From contig JBAQNP010000005.1 of assembly GCA_049303905.1 (NCBI GenBank), forward strand, positions 62,001 through 126,000: a DNA stretch of 64,000 bases, read 5' to 3'. Shown here piece after piece: positions 18,616 through 27,962 of this stretch; position 1 is the first letter of the stretch, and the number at the start of each line of letters is the position of its first letter. The position numbers were made by a program, and so were the translations under genes. The DNA comes from UBA2206 sp049303905 (GTDB lineage: Bacteria > Patescibacteriota > Minisyncoccia > Moranbacterales > UBA2206). The notes beneath the pieces were generated by a model, which was not told the origin of the DNA, did no database searches, and worked only from the letters and a program-made list of their open reading frames with translations.

Positions 18616-19770
18616 CTAGAGAATTATTTTGTATAATTTCTTGTCTATTTTATTTACAAAGAAAAGTAAACTTTCATCGCTGTTGAGAAAAAATTCAGAG
18701 GCATCAAAAGAAGTGTTTGGCATGTCGCTAGTTTCCACTAAGCGACTTTTTTCTCCCGTCATAGTATCAATTTTCCAGAAAGTATCAGCGGTAGTGAATT
18801 TTCCAGCCTTATAATCATTGGGTAAAATTAAATTGTCAGGGATGTTTCCTGGGAGAGCGCAAAAAATTGTCTTATTGTCTTTTGACCAAACACATTTAGA
18901 AACAAATGTTGGGAGACCTAAATTTTTATACTCTCCCCCATTATAATTCATAACGCCAAGTTGTATTTTTGTGCCACCCTTGGTGTCTGTTTGGCTAACT
19001 AGAACATGACTGCCGGAATTATCCCAGAGATAATCAGCCCCAAAACTATCTTTGTAGAGACTTTTGGTGTCCTCTCCGAGCAAGGATACTGTTTGGAAAT
19101 CAGTTGGATAATTCGCATCGCCATTATTCCAAAAAGAAATTAGACCGGAACGAGGAATTTGCAAGAAGGATATTTTGTCATGAGGGAGTTCTGTAATTTT
19201 TTTCCAATTTTTTCCATCTGCGTCAGAAATATTTAAGGAGCTTTTTTTGCTAGTTGGATCAAAATATTTATAAATTATTTTTGAAGAAATTGCTTGCCAA
19301 GAAATTTCATTGATATTTTTGTTAAGCGTAACAAGTTGATCATTTTTGATATCAAAAAGTAAGAAATAGCTTTCCTTGGAGTCTTTACTGGTCCTTAGGA
19401 GTATTTTGGATTTATCCGGAGACCAAGATCCACCTAGTAGGCTGATGATTTTTGTTTCAGTTATTTTTTTTGAAATCTCTCCGATGAAATCCGTTTCTTT
19501 TAGTTCTCCGAAAGCGTCAAAATACCAAATTTTATCATCGGTATTGGAAATAGTTGGAGAAATGACCGGTTCTTTTGAAACGATGGATATTTTTGTACTA
19601 GAGACAGCTGGAATTTTTGGCAAATTTTGTGAAACAGAATTATTTAGAGGGAGGATATTGTCTTTTTTTATCTCAGCTTTTTTGAAAGACAAAATATAAA
19701 TCCCCCAAAAAAGTAAGGAGAAAAAAAGAACAAATAATGATAAGAAAAATATTTTTTTAAGAGTAGACAT
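18616..19770 (-). CDS. Membrane-anchored beta-propeller (PD40/WD40-like) protein
   Basis: A 384-residue protein with one N-terminal membrane anchor (KIFFLSLFVLFFSLLFWGIYIL) and an outside domain built of repeated blades: GGSWSPDKSKILLRTSKDSKESYFLLFDI, YLWDNSGSHVLVSQTDTKGGTKIQLGVM, CVWSKDNKTIFCALPG and FFLNSDESLLFFVN. The SPD..K spacing is typical of TolB/PD40-type propellers. No catalytic triad is seen. It sits at the downstream end of the secretion-like locus and may be part of it. Confidence 0.75.
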   Translation of the reverse strand: MSTLKKIFFLSLFVLFFSLLFWGIYILSFKKAEIKKDNILPLNNSVSQNLPKIPAVSSTKISIVSKEPVISPTISNTDDKIWYFDAFGELKETDFIGEISKKITETKIISLLGGSWSPDKSKILLRTSKDSKESYFLLFDIKNDQLVTLNKNINEISWQAISSKIIYKYFDPTSKKSSLNISDADGKNWKKITELPHDKISFLQIPRSGLISFWNNGDANYPTDFQTVSLLGEDTKSLYKDSFGADYLWDNSGSHVLVSQTDTKGGTKIQLGVMNYNGGEYKNLGLPTFVSKCVWSKDNKTIFCALPGNIPDNLILPNDYKAGKFTTADTFWKIDTMTGEKSRLVETSDMPNTSFDASEFFLNSDESLLFFVNKIDKKLYKIIL

Positions 19771-19795
19771 GAAATAGTAAGATTGTTAAAAGAAA

Positions 19796-20272
19796 TTATT
19801 CAGTAGGGGTAGCAGAACTTTGTGTACTGCATTCAAATTTATTCCAAGCTTTGCGTTCTAGAGTGGCTTTGTTATCGGTTATTGATTCCGGATCAGCGGA
19901 AAGTATCCACATAACCGCATTAACAAAAAACCAAGCCATTAGTACGATAGTAAAACCAGTGAGACTAGCAGTGAGAAAAGCTTTGGCATTTGTCATCATC
20001 CCTTCATTGCCAGCAGAAATTATATACATTACTCCTGCAATGAAAATTCCCACCGCGGCAACAGTGATGAGAAGCTTCAAGCCAAAATCTATAATGCCTT
20101 TTATGCCTATGATTAAATGGCAAAGGGTGCAAATTTGACTTTCGTCGACATTTGGAGTTAATGGATCATTTTTACTCGATCCGCAAGGGACGAGACCGGC
20201 GTGCGCCGAAAAAATTGGCAAAAAAATTCCGATAAATAGCAAAAAAATAGCGATTTTTATTTTAGTTTGCAT
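19796..20272 (-). CDS. VirB2/TrbC-like pilin subunit
   Basis: A 158-residue protein with a signal peptide (KIKIAIFLLFIGIFLPIFSAHA), then two membrane helices: FGLKLLITVAAVGIFIAGVMYIISAGNEGMM and AFLTASLTGFTIVLMAWFFVNAVMWIL. The short loop with 'SAGNEGMMTNAKA' between helices is the pattern of VirB2/TrbC-like pilins. CTLCHL after the signal peptide could form a disulfide. Similar architecture appears in the next gene, suggesting duplicated pilins. Confidence 0.75.
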   Translation of the reverse strand: MQTKIKIAIFLLFIGIFLPIFSAHAGLVPCGSSKNDPLTPNVDESQICTLCHLIIGIKGIIDFGLKLLITVAAVGIFIAGVMYIISAGNEGMMTNAKAFLTASLTGFTIVLMAWFFVNAVMWILSADPESITDNKATLERKAWNKFECSTQSSATPTE

Positions 20273-20290
20273 AAGTTTAATTTAAAAATA

Positions 20291-21220
20291 TTAGCTACTC
20301 TTGCATTGATTGTAAAAATTTAAAAACACATTGGTTCTTTCGGGCACTGGGCAAAGTAAATTACAATTAATCGTACAATCCCATTGTAAATAAGGACTTC
20401 CATAGCTATTGGTTCCAGAACAGTCGGCACTTGGGCTAAGCGCTACACAACCGCCGTTATATCCAGCATAAATATCTCTTATTTTTTGTTCTTCGTTAGT
20501 TGTTCTCCATTTAGAACTGCATTGTTTTAAATATCTTGCCGCACACTCGAGAGCTTTTTTTGGGTTGCTTTCTAAATCTTCGCAAGTGGTTCCGCAATTT
20601 GCATTGGCTGCAATTTGTACGGCGCTACAATCCCTTCCTCCATTTGTTCGGGCAGGAACTTGATTGCAACTAGATTCTTTGGCTACTAGAGCTTGAAGTA
20701 TACATTTATCAAGGCCAGTACTACTAGAAACTTGTTGAAATAGCGTTTGCCACTCAGAAGAATTGCAATTTGCTGGCATCGTAGCTTTTACTGTGCTAGT
20801 TGTTGTACTAGTAGGCGTAGTAGATAATAATCCCCGTAGTGGCTTAAACTGAACTAACTCAGGATTGATTGTCCAAAGCAAAACATAAGAAACTAAAGCG
20901 AGGATTAGACCAGCGATGGCGTCAGTAATGATTCCTTTGGCTTTGCCCGTTTGAGAATTGTTACCGGCAGAAGTCAGATACATATAACCACCAAGCATAA
21001 TCATAAACATTGCTGAGGTTCCAATAGCCCACAGGCCAAATTTGTAGATTGCCATTAGATAGGCTGGAAAATCTACCACTGTATTAGCTTGAATAAGTCC
21101 GGGAATTCCTTCCATTAGTTTATAGCCAGTAGATGGTGTTTCTGCGGCTAAACAAAAAAATGGGATAAAATTAATTATCAATAAAAGCAGAAATATTATT
21201 TTTATTTTTGTGAATTTCAT
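20291..21220 (-). CDS. Pilin-like domain fused to a lytic transglycosylase
   Basis: A 309-residue protein. After a signal peptide come two membrane helices of VirB2/TrbC type (GLWAIGTSAMFMIMLGGYMYLTSAGNN and AIAGLILALVSYVLLWTI), then from about residue 150 an SLT-type domain: STGLDKCILQALVAKESSCNQ (Glu of the catalytic position), CSAVQIA and IRDIYAGYNGGC. Many cysteines point to an exported, disulfide-bonded domain. It would combine the roles of VirB1 (wall hydrolysis) and VirB2 (pilin) in one chain. It belongs to the leftward secretion-like operon. Confidence 0.8.
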   Translation of the reverse strand: MKFTKIKIIFLLLLIINFIPFFCLAAETPSTGYKLMEGIPGLIQANTVVDFPAYLMAIYKFGLWAIGTSAMFMIMLGGYMYLTSAGNNSQTGKAKGIITDAIAGLILALVSYVLLWTINPELVQFKPLRGLLSTTPTSTTTSTVKATMPANCNSSEWQTLFQQVSSSTGLDKCILQALVAKESSCNQVPARTNGGRDCSAVQIAANANCGTTCEDLESNPKKALECAARYLKQCSSKWRTTNEEQKIRDIYAGYNGGCVALSPSADCSGTNSYGSPYLQWDCTINCNLLCPVPERTNVFLNFYNQCKSS

Positions 21221-21232
21221 TTTGTTTTTTTT

Positions 21233-21329
21233 ACCCTATGGAGTACGGACTCACAAGGTTGTTAACGCGATTTTTATATTAACGATAATGAATACACAAG
21301 AGGTGTATTATGAAATTACTCCATAGGGT
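21233..21329. repeat. 97-bp element with perfect 13-bp terminal inverted repeats (copy C)
   Basis: Ends ACCCTATGGAGTA (21233-21245) and TACTCCATAGGGT (21317-21329) are exact inverted copies. A smaller hairpin AATACAC/GTGTATT lies inside. The right end supplies the last codons (HPME and stop) of the neighbouring large gene, so the insertion appears to have changed the protein's C-terminus. Confidence 0.65.
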
Positions 21330-24075
21330 GAATTTCCGGAGCAAAGGAAAAAACTAATTTAATTACAAATAAAATTAGGGATATCGTAAGGACTATTCGT
21401 AGAAGAAATGCTAGATAGGCGGGAGCGGAAGAATAAATAGTAGCGAATATTTTTTTTGATTTTGCGCTAGCTGTTGTAGTTGGAGCATCTTGCATAGTTA
21501 TAATAGCATCATCAGAAACTGCTTTTTCATAGAATTGATTGTAAGTGACGCCCCAAATAGCATTCAGCGCTTTTTTGACCGAATTATTTTGCGTATAAAG
21601 GGTGCCAACTGAAATGTTATAGCTTTCCCCCTGTTTTTCTTTTGGAGGAATAGTCAATATGCCATTGCTATCAATTTTAAAACCATAAACACTAGCATTG
21701 GAATAGTTTACTGAATCACCATCGATTTCCCAACCTAAGTTTTCTGGTGAAGCGGTAAATCCGGTCGTGACTACTTTTAATTTTATATTGGAACTATTAT
21801 AGGCCCAAAAATTTAATTGGCTATAATCATAAAATGAATTGCCATTAACATCAAAATATTTTCCTAAAACTGTTTGGTTACAGGTTGTTGTGTCAGCTGA
21901 GAGAATGGTGATTTTAGGATCGACCACTTGAAAATTTCTGGATATATTTATTTTTTCACCATTTTTGTTGGTGGCAATTAGATTTACGGTATATTGTTCC
22001 CCAACCTCTTTAAGAACCGGAAAGTAGGCAATGGAAGTTTGTTTTTCGGGGTCGCAATTTTTGAAAAAACAATATGGATAGGTAAAGGGCTTGCCATCGA
22101 TTGTCCAGAGAAAATCAGGAGAAATTTCTTTGGGAAAATTATCTGCTGGAACAGATAGTCCAACGATTTGATTTTTAGTTACAGGGCAAATGGCTTTGTC
22201 CATTGGGTTTTCATCGTCATTGCAAATTTCATTTCCTAAAGCTAAATCTACATTGGATAAATTACCAGGAATAGTGGTTGGTGTTGTCGGTGTGATATTA
22301 TGAATGCTTATTTTTTCCTCAGTAGAGCTTATTGGGATAATTAGATCCTGAGTATTTTTTCGGGGATGCTTTTCATCACCAGTATTTTCTGTGACGGTGA
22401 GAACAACCTTAATATATTTATTTGTTTCAGGTAAACCTAATTTGAATTTGAAAGTATTGATCCCTAGTCCGACTGATTGAGTTGAGTCTAATAATTCTGG
22501 CTTCAAAAGTAGGGTCCAATTATCAGAACTGATATCTGCGCCAGCATAAACCTTCCAATCATATTGTAAATAATTAGTGTCTTTAGCATTAGAAACAGAA
22601 GAATTGATTGTGAGTAAATCGCCATCGCCATCGGCACCAGAAGGGTCATTCATTGGATTATTTGGAGAATAAGAAAGACTAATGTCAAGCTTATTGCTTC
22701 CGGGAGTATTTTCTTGAGGAGAAACTAAAGAATTATAGAGAAATTTATTGAGATCAGAAGTTTTTTCAATTTTTCCATCATCAAGTTCAAAATCGTCCGC
22801 CGAAAAATTTTCGGTGGAGTAAGTTATGATTGGATTGAGCACGGTATCTGTTTCGGCTACATTAGTATCGCTTACTAAGGCTTGAGAGATGGTATCTCTT
22901 ACAACATTATGCATTGTGACAGTAGTTTTAATAGTGGCCATGCTATTAACAACTTCGCCATCAATTTCTTGGAGAGTTGTTTCGGTGAGATAGGTTGTTT
23001 GCCCGGCGACAGGAGTATCGACTGCAGTAGAGATAATTTCATCTGTAGTGGCTGGATATTCATTATTAGTAAAATCAGCATCAAACTCATTCAATCCTTC
23101 GTTCATTGCCCACATTGTTTTATAGGAAGAATCTTCGGTGAGTGGGGCCTCAGTAGAAACTCCTTCCACAACCACGCCAATCTTGTCGCCTTTTTGATAG
23201 CTCCAAGTGAAACTAATAACGCCAAGTCCAGCGACAGTAGCTTCATCGGAGTGCCCATTATTGGCGGTGTCATTGCTATTAGGATCGGTACGCCAGAATT
23301 TTTCTTCATCTCGGCCGAAATCTCCATCGCCTGTTTCTTCCGTATCCCAATCTATGGAATTACCTTTATAGTCGATAAAATTTTCGTCTTTAGGGTCAGG
23401 GAATAAATGTTCACAAGTGATTTCATATTCCTTGCCAGATTGTGTATTATGGATATAGCAATAAGCATCCTTCCCTTTTTGATCATCGCCACCAAAAGAA
23501 GCTTCGTAACCATCATTATCAGAGGATGATTTGTAAATATCTTCAGAGCTTACCACGAATCCATTACTGACAATAATTCTCATGGCTTTTATTTTATAGT
23601 CTTCTATATCAACCTCATCGTCATTGTTTAGGTCGCATTTATCAAAATCTCCTGATTTGAATTTATTTTTATAATTAGACCCATCCAATTCTTCATCGTA
23701 ACAGATATTTGATTTTAGAAACCAAGTATAGTATAAATTTTTAGGATCATTAAGGAAAGAAGTCGGGGAAGCGGTGGCAGTGACTTTTTCTCCTTCACTC
23801 GGATTGGTTGGGCTAAAGAAAAGTGAAACTTGAGGTGGGTTTTTTTTCTGAGGAGCGACATTCAACGCTCCGGTAAAAGTTTTGAGAGTTTCCAAATCAA
23901 GACCGGCCTCTTCGGCCATTTCACTCATAAGCATTCCCGGTCCGGATATTCCCCAGATTTTTGAAACACTGCCGACATTAATAGCTTGTGCTATTCCGGC
24001 TTGAGAAAAAAACAAAAAACCAATGAGGATAATATTAATTGTTTGATGTATTTTTTTTAACTTTTTATTTTTCAT
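21316..24075 (-). CDS. Large exported membrane-anchored protein of the secretion-like locus
   Basis: 919 residues from the ATG at 24075, which overlaps the previous stop as ATGA and starts a signal sequence (IHQTINIILIGFLFFSQAGIAQA). The extracellular part has EF-hand/dockerin-like CDLNNDDEVDIEDY, a thrombospondin-3-like DPNSNDTANNGHSDEA and several Ig/PKD-like beta segments. A C-terminal membrane helix (LAFLLRIVLTISLILFVIKLVF) anchors it. The organisation suggests a surface adhesin or a structural part exposed outside. I do not recognise a named family. Its last residues derive from an inverted-repeat element. Confidence 0.7.
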   Translation of the reverse strand: MKNKKLKKIHQTINIILIGFLFFSQAGIAQAINVGSVSKIWGISGPGMLMSEMAEEAGLDLETLKTFTGALNVAPQKKNPPQVSLFFSPTNPSEGEKVTATASPTSFLNDPKNLYYTWFLKSNICYDEELDGSNYKNKFKSGDFDKCDLNNDDEVDIEDYKIKAMRIIVSNGFVVSSEDIYKSSSDNDGYEASFGGDDQKGKDAYCYIHNTQSGKEYEITCEHLFPDPKDENFIDYKGNSIDWDTEETGDGDFGRDEEKFWRTDPNSNDTANNGHSDEATVAGLGVISFTWSYQKGDKIGVVVEGVSTEAPLTEDSSYKTMWAMNEGLNEFDADFTNNEYPATTDEIISTAVDTPVAGQTTYLTETTLQEIDGEVVNSMATIKTTVTMHNVVRDTISQALVSDTNVAETDTVLNPIITYSTENFSADDFELDDGKIEKTSDLNKFLYNSLVSPQENTPGSNKLDISLSYSPNNPMNDPSGADGDGDLLTINSSVSNAKDTNYLQYDWKVYAGADISSDNWTLLLKPELLDSTQSVGLGINTFKFKLGLPETNKYIKVVLTVTENTGDEKHPRKNTQDLIIPISSTEEKISIHNITPTTPTTIPGNLSNVDLALGNEICNDDENPMDKAICPVTKNQIVGLSVPADNFPKEISPDFLWTIDGKPFTYPYCFFKNCDPEKQTSIAYFPVLKEVGEQYTVNLIATNKNGEKINISRNFQVVDPKITILSADTTTCNQTVLGKYFDVNGNSFYDYSQLNFWAYNSSNIKLKVVTTGFTASPENLGWEIDGDSVNYSNASVYGFKIDSNGILTIPPKEKQGESYNISVGTLYTQNNSVKKALNAIWGVTYNQFYEKAVSDDAIITMQDAPTTTASAKSKKIFATIYSSAPAYLAFLLRIVLTISLILFVIKLVFSFAPEIHPME

Positions 24076-24740
24076 TTTAGATGGTAAATTATAAAACTGT
24101 CTAAAATTATAAGGGAAAATAGAGAGGCTACCCAAGAATAAAATATAGAACGACTCTTATAGACTATTATACCAGAAAATAAAGAAATTACGAGTGTCGG
24201 TGTCATTTGCCAGAAAGAATTTTCAGTTGGAATAAGAATCAGTGTATAAATAAAAAATTGCAAAAAAATTGCAAAAAAATCTATTTTTTTAGAAAAATAA
24301 AGCAAAACAAACCCTCTCCAGAAAAACTCTTGAATAAAAACAAAAATATTAGCTAAAATAAGTTCATAAAGCAGAAAAATCCAAAAATTATGAACGACGT
24401 AAGAGGATAGTAAATAGTTTTTCCGGAAATCTGTATAGTTATAAAGCAAAAAGAAGACTAAAAGAGTAACAAAAAACCCAAAAATTCCCCAAAAAAGGCC
24501 AGCCTTTTTATCGCCTAAAGTTAAACCAAAATCAGAAATATTTTTTCTAAGAATTAATTTATAATAAAGGATAGGGACGATTATTAAAAAGAAAACATTT
24601 CTGGTTAATAGTTGAATAGAATTTTTAACAGGAAAAAAGAGGGAGAAAAGAAGACAAAAAACAATCACACCAGAAGTGATGATGATTTCTTTGTTCTCGA
24701 TTAAGCGAGAAGATAGTTTTCTTTTATGATAGTAACGCAT
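24072..24740 (-). CDS. CPBP-family intramembrane protease-like protein
   Basis: A 222-residue protein with about six to seven membrane helices. The segment IFVFIQEFFWRGFVLLYF corresponds to the CPBP (CAAX protease/bacteriocin-processing) motif EExxxRG, but the first Glu is Gln here. A later PTLVISLFSGIIVYKSRSIFYSWVASL matches the downstream helices, yet the expected His residues are not obvious. It may be an inactive or divergent member. Translation is coupled to the large exported protein (ATGA). Confidence 0.65.
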   Translation of the reverse strand: MRYYHKRKLSSRLIENKEIIITSGVIVFCLLFSLFFPVKNSIQLLTRNVFFLIIVPILYYKLILRKNISDFGLTLGDKKAGLFWGIFGFFVTLLVFFLLYNYTDFRKNYLLSSYVVHNFWIFLLYELILANIFVFIQEFFWRGFVLLYFSKKIDFFAIFLQFFIYTLILIPTENSFWQMTPTLVISLFSGIIVYKSRSIFYSWVASLFSLIILDSFIIYHLK

Positions 24741-24749
24741 TGATTTTTA

Positions 24750-25253
24750 TTACGCGTAGCTTTCTTGCTCCGCGTATCTTTGTTGCTCAATTTTCTCAGC
24801 ATTTTTTTTTCTTTTTTTTAAAACTACAATATACATAGCTACTACTATGCCGGTGGTTGCAGGGAGGAGACTTATTCCAGGGAGTATTTCTGTAATAGTT
24901 CCACCTAAAAGCATAAGTAGAATGCTTATTCCACCGCCTCCACCAGCCAGAACTCCAAGCATTACCATAAAACCGATAAAAATGAAAATTAAAATAGTCA
25001 TAATAACCACAAGAGCATAACCCGCACCAGTGACCTGAAAAAGACTTAATAAGTCATTTAGTGAAGCAGCCACAAGGGCAATATAAAAAAACACATCAGA
25101 AGATTTTCTTTGAGAAAAGAGAGAAGTGGATCGGATAATCTTATTAGCAGCAGCTAATTTTTTTCTAGCTTGTTCTCTTTCTCCAGCTTCTTTTTGTCGA
25201 GCCTCTTGCTGACTATTTTCTAATTCTTCTTTTTTTTGGTGGTCGTAATTCAT
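24750..25253 (-). CDS. Small membrane protein of the secretion-like locus
   Basis: A 167-residue protein with a charged N-terminal helix (EELENSQQEARQKEAGEREQARKKLAAANKI), hydrophobic segments (DVFFYIALVAASLNDLLSLF; YALVVIMTILIFIFIGFMVMLGVLAGGGGGISILLMLL; ATTGIVVAMYIVVL) and a basic tail. No family recognised. It lies 3 bp downstream of the VirB4-like ATPase gene, so it is probably part of the apparatus. Confidence 0.6.
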   Translation of the reverse strand: MNYDHQKKEELENSQQEARQKEAGEREQARKKLAAANKIIRSTSLFSQRKSSDVFFYIALVAASLNDLLSLFQVTGAGYALVVIMTILIFIFIGFMVMLGVLAGGGGGISILLMLLGGTITEILPGISLLPATTGIVVAMYIVVLKKRKKNAEKIEQQRYAEQESYA

Positions 25254-25256
25254 AAT

Positions 25257-27074
25257 TTATTCTTCATCAAACTCTTTCTTGGCTCTTTCAATTTCCAGCA
25301 TTTGCGCTGGATCGGTGGTGATTATCTGGTCTTCGGAATAGGAAGCGACGACTTTAATGGCGACATGATTGGTGCCAGCGAAAAAAATTCCTTCTCCTAC
25401 ATTAGATTCAAGAAGTAGAAATTTTTCTTGATCAGTTAAATAGAATGTTTCGCTAATTACATCTACTGCTGCTGGAGATTGTTTTAGGAGTAGTTGAATA
25501 GAGGAGTTGGTGACAATGGCTTTGCCGTAGCGAGAACTCAAAAAATCATTAACGTCTTGAGTGACAGTAGTAAGCCCGGTATAATATTTTCGGCAACGCT
25601 TAGCGATTCCAAAAAGAAAAGAAGCAGCGTCATCATATTTCATCATTACCCAGGCTTCATCAGCTAAAACCAGTCTTTTTTTGAGAGTAGTTCTCATTTC
25701 ATTCCAAATAAATTGCATTACCATATACATAGCAATCGGTCGGAGTTCTTCTTCCATATCGCGAATATTGAAAACCATCATCGGGTTGTCCACCACAACA
25801 TTAGTAATATTATTTAGAAAACCGGAAAAAATTCCTTCTGTATATTTCTCCATGCGAATGGCTAAATTTTCTCCACCATCCATACTGCGCAAGATTTGAT
25901 AGAGATCAGACATGGTTGGATAGGATTCTTTGGTAAGAGAATTAAAGTTTGTTTCAGCGGAAATATCTCGAACAGCATAAGTTTCTTTGATGGCTCGACC
26001 CAAAATCGAATCTTCTTCTGGGGTGATGTTACCAAGCATAATATGGAGTAGTCCCAAAAGATTAGCGATATTATTTCGTAATATATCTTCCGGATCTTCA
26101 TCTTCTTTGATATGAGGAAGGTCAAATGGATTGATATGATTGTTTGAATTGAGAGAAATTTTTATAAAAGTTCCGCCCACTGTTTCACAAAGATGTTTAT
26201 ATTCATTTTCTGGGTCAATAATGATCACATCAGTTCCCATCATCAGCGAGCGAAGTACTTCCAGTTTTATGGTATAACTTTTTCCAGCGCCGGATTTAGC
26301 AAAAACTACCATATTGGCATTTTCCATTTTGAAGCGGTCAAAAATAATCAAACTATTATTGTGACGATTTATTCCATAAAGAATTCCTTCATTGGAAGAT
26401 AGGGTTGAGGAAACAAAAGGAAAAGTCGTGGAAAGCGGAGCGCTGTTCATACTGGAACCGATGTCCAGTTCATCATTAGCCAATGGCAAAGTTGAATTGA
26501 AACCTTGCTCAGATTTGAAAATGGCCGGTTTGACATAAACTAACTGAGCTTCCAAAATAGCTTCGATAGAACGAGTGATATCAGAAAGCTCTTTTTCATT
26601 TTCGCCGTAAGCGGTGATATAGAGTCCAAAGCGAAAAAACTTTTCTGTGCCTTGTTGCAAATTATTTCTAAGCTCATCGATATCTTGGATGGCAGTTTCA
26701 AGGGCGGGATCACGAATCATGCCTTTTTCTTGCTCGATATGAATTTGTGATTCAACTCGGGTAGCATTTTTTTTGAGATCTTTCAAAATATCATAAGTTT
26801 CAATTGGATGGATAAACATTGAAATATCAATTGGCAAATCGATGTTTATAATGGGAGAAAACCAATTGCTATTGAGAAATCTTGGATAGGCCACCACAAA
26901 AATAGTCTGCGCCAGCGTTTCTCCAACGCGGATAAATTTCGGCATTATTTTTATCGCAGCCGGAGCCAAAAGATCATTGAGACGCGAAACACCTTCCTGA
27001 TAGTATTTTTCACCTTCAAGAATTTCGTTAGTTTTGGCTTGAGTGGTTGGGTTTTTTTTAAGAAAATTTAGCAT
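25257..27074 (-). CDS. VirB4/TraC-family secretion ATPase (ATPase part)
   Basis: A 605-residue protein. Walker A is FAKSGAGKSYTIKLEVLRS (about residue 260) and Walker B is LVLADEAWVMMKYDDAA (about residue 465), followed by GLTTVTQDVNDFL, all standard for VirB4/TrbE ATPases. It would power assembly or substrate movement in a type IV secretion-like machine from the cytoplasmic side. The N-terminal TraC-like domain is in a separate upstream gene (27172-27858), from which it is separated by a palindromic repeat. Confidence 0.9.
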   Translation of the reverse strand: MLNFLKKNPTTQAKTNEILEGEKYYQEGVSRLNDLLAPAAIKIMPKFIRVGETLAQTIFVVAYPRFLNSNWFSPIINIDLPIDISMFIHPIETYDILKDLKKNATRVESQIHIEQEKGMIRDPALETAIQDIDELRNNLQQGTEKFFRFGLYITAYGENEKELSDITRSIEAILEAQLVYVKPAIFKSEQGFNSTLPLANDELDIGSSMNSAPLSTTFPFVSSTLSSNEGILYGINRHNNSLIIFDRFKMENANMVVFAKSGAGKSYTIKLEVLRSLMMGTDVIIIDPENEYKHLCETVGGTFIKISLNSNNHINPFDLPHIKEDEDPEDILRNNIANLLGLLHIMLGNITPEEDSILGRAIKETYAVRDISAETNFNSLTKESYPTMSDLYQILRSMDGGENLAIRMEKYTEGIFSGFLNNITNVVVDNPMMVFNIRDMEEELRPIAMYMVMQFIWNEMRTTLKKRLVLADEAWVMMKYDDAASFLFGIAKRCRKYYTGLTTVTQDVNDFLSSRYGKAIVTNSSIQLLLKQSPAAVDVISETFYLTDQEKFLLLESNVGEGIFFAGTNHVAIKVVASYSEDQIITTDPAQMLEIERAKKEFDEE

Positions 27075-27085
27075 AGTTTTTTTAC

Positions 27086-27168
27086 GAACTACGAAATAAG
27101 TAAAATACGAAACGATTAAACTCCATTTTCGTACTTTCGTATTTAGTATTTATTTCGTAGTTCGTAAA
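27086..27168. repeat. AT-rich 'TTACGAA' palindromic repeat
   Basis: TTTACGAACTACGAAATAAG at the left is mirrored by TTATTTCGTAGTTCGTAAA at the right around an AT-rich centre. It belongs to the same loose family as the repeats at 28383-28447 and 43396-43502 and separates the two VirB4 parts. Confidence 0.7.
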
Positions 27169-27171
27169 TGA

Positions 27172-27858
27172 TTATTGTAATTCTAACTTTTCCACATCTT
27201 TTAATTCTGACGCATTGAAAATTTCTGGATTGTATGAATTGAACAGCAGTTCGATGAGTTCTTCGGTTTTAAGTGGGGCAATGCGCAGTCCAATTCCAGA
27301 AAGAGCGGCGATTATATGGTCAACTCTTTGAAAAAGCTGATTTTTGTAAGTTTCAAAATTTTCATTTTTTTCGATGATGTTTTTTTGTGGGTTCATTAGA
27401 CTGCCAATATTGGAAAAAAACCCTTTTCCAGTGTTTTCGATCGGAGAAAATGGAATAATGATATAGAAATTCTTTTCCATAATATTGGAACCACTCACGA
27501 GTTGTTCAATGAAGCTTCTATATTCAGATAGTTGCAAGCGAAGAAGTTCGCTGGGCTGAGTTTTCTCTTTGCTAGTGACATAATCAAAATAATTTCGCAT
27601 ATCTAGTTTTCGCGAGCTCACTAGTATTTGTACAGGAAAATCTACCGAATTCAAGAAATTTTGATATTGATTAATGATGGCTTCTTGTTCTTGGGTTGAT
27701 TTCAAATCAAAATTTATCGCTGACACAGCCAAAACGGAGCGCATAGCACCTGATTTCAAAATGACCACATCATCTTTGACTTCTGCTACGTCCAAGTATT
27801 TTTGGGTTGGAGAAGATGATGGTTCAGTAGAGAGTTTTTTTGAGTGTAGAAATTCCAT
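27172..27858 (-). CDS. TraC/VirB4 N-terminal domain protein
   Basis: 228 residues from the ATG at 27858. A GTG further upstream would place the start inside a palindromic repeat and is less likely. The pattern KYLDVAEVKDDVVILKSGAMRSVLAVSAINFDLKSTQEQEAIINQYQNFLNSVDFPVQILVSSRKLDMRNYFDYV is the usual N-terminal domain of TraC-type VirB4 proteins (an alpha/beta domain that contacts the membrane subunits). Together with the next gene it makes a split VirB4. About 100 bp upstream (27859-27962) consists of a repeat with inverted CACATGATT/AATCATGTG. Confidence 0.8.
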   Translation of the reverse strand: MEFLHSKKLSTEPSSSPTQKYLDVAEVKDDVVILKSGAMRSVLAVSAINFDLKSTQEQEAIINQYQNFLNSVDFPVQILVSSRKLDMRNYFDYVTSKEKTQPSELLRLQLSEYRSFIEQLVSGSNIMEKNFYIIIPFSPIENTGKGFFSNIGSLMNPQKNIIEKNENFETYKNQLFQRVDHIIAALSGIGLRIAPLKTEELIELLFNSYNPEIFNASELKDVEKLELQ

Positions 27859-27962
27859 AGATATCTGAACCACATGATTCTCACTGATTAACACTTGATT
27901 GCATATGAATTAAAATTCAGTGAAATCAGGAAAATCATGTGATAATCAGTGGTTCTGATTTT

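Noticed and set aside
27172..27858. VirB4 broken by a frameshift or repeat insertion
   Set aside because: The upstream part ends and the ATPase part starts as clean separate genes, and a separate TraC-type N-terminal domain is a plausible normal arrangement in such loci.
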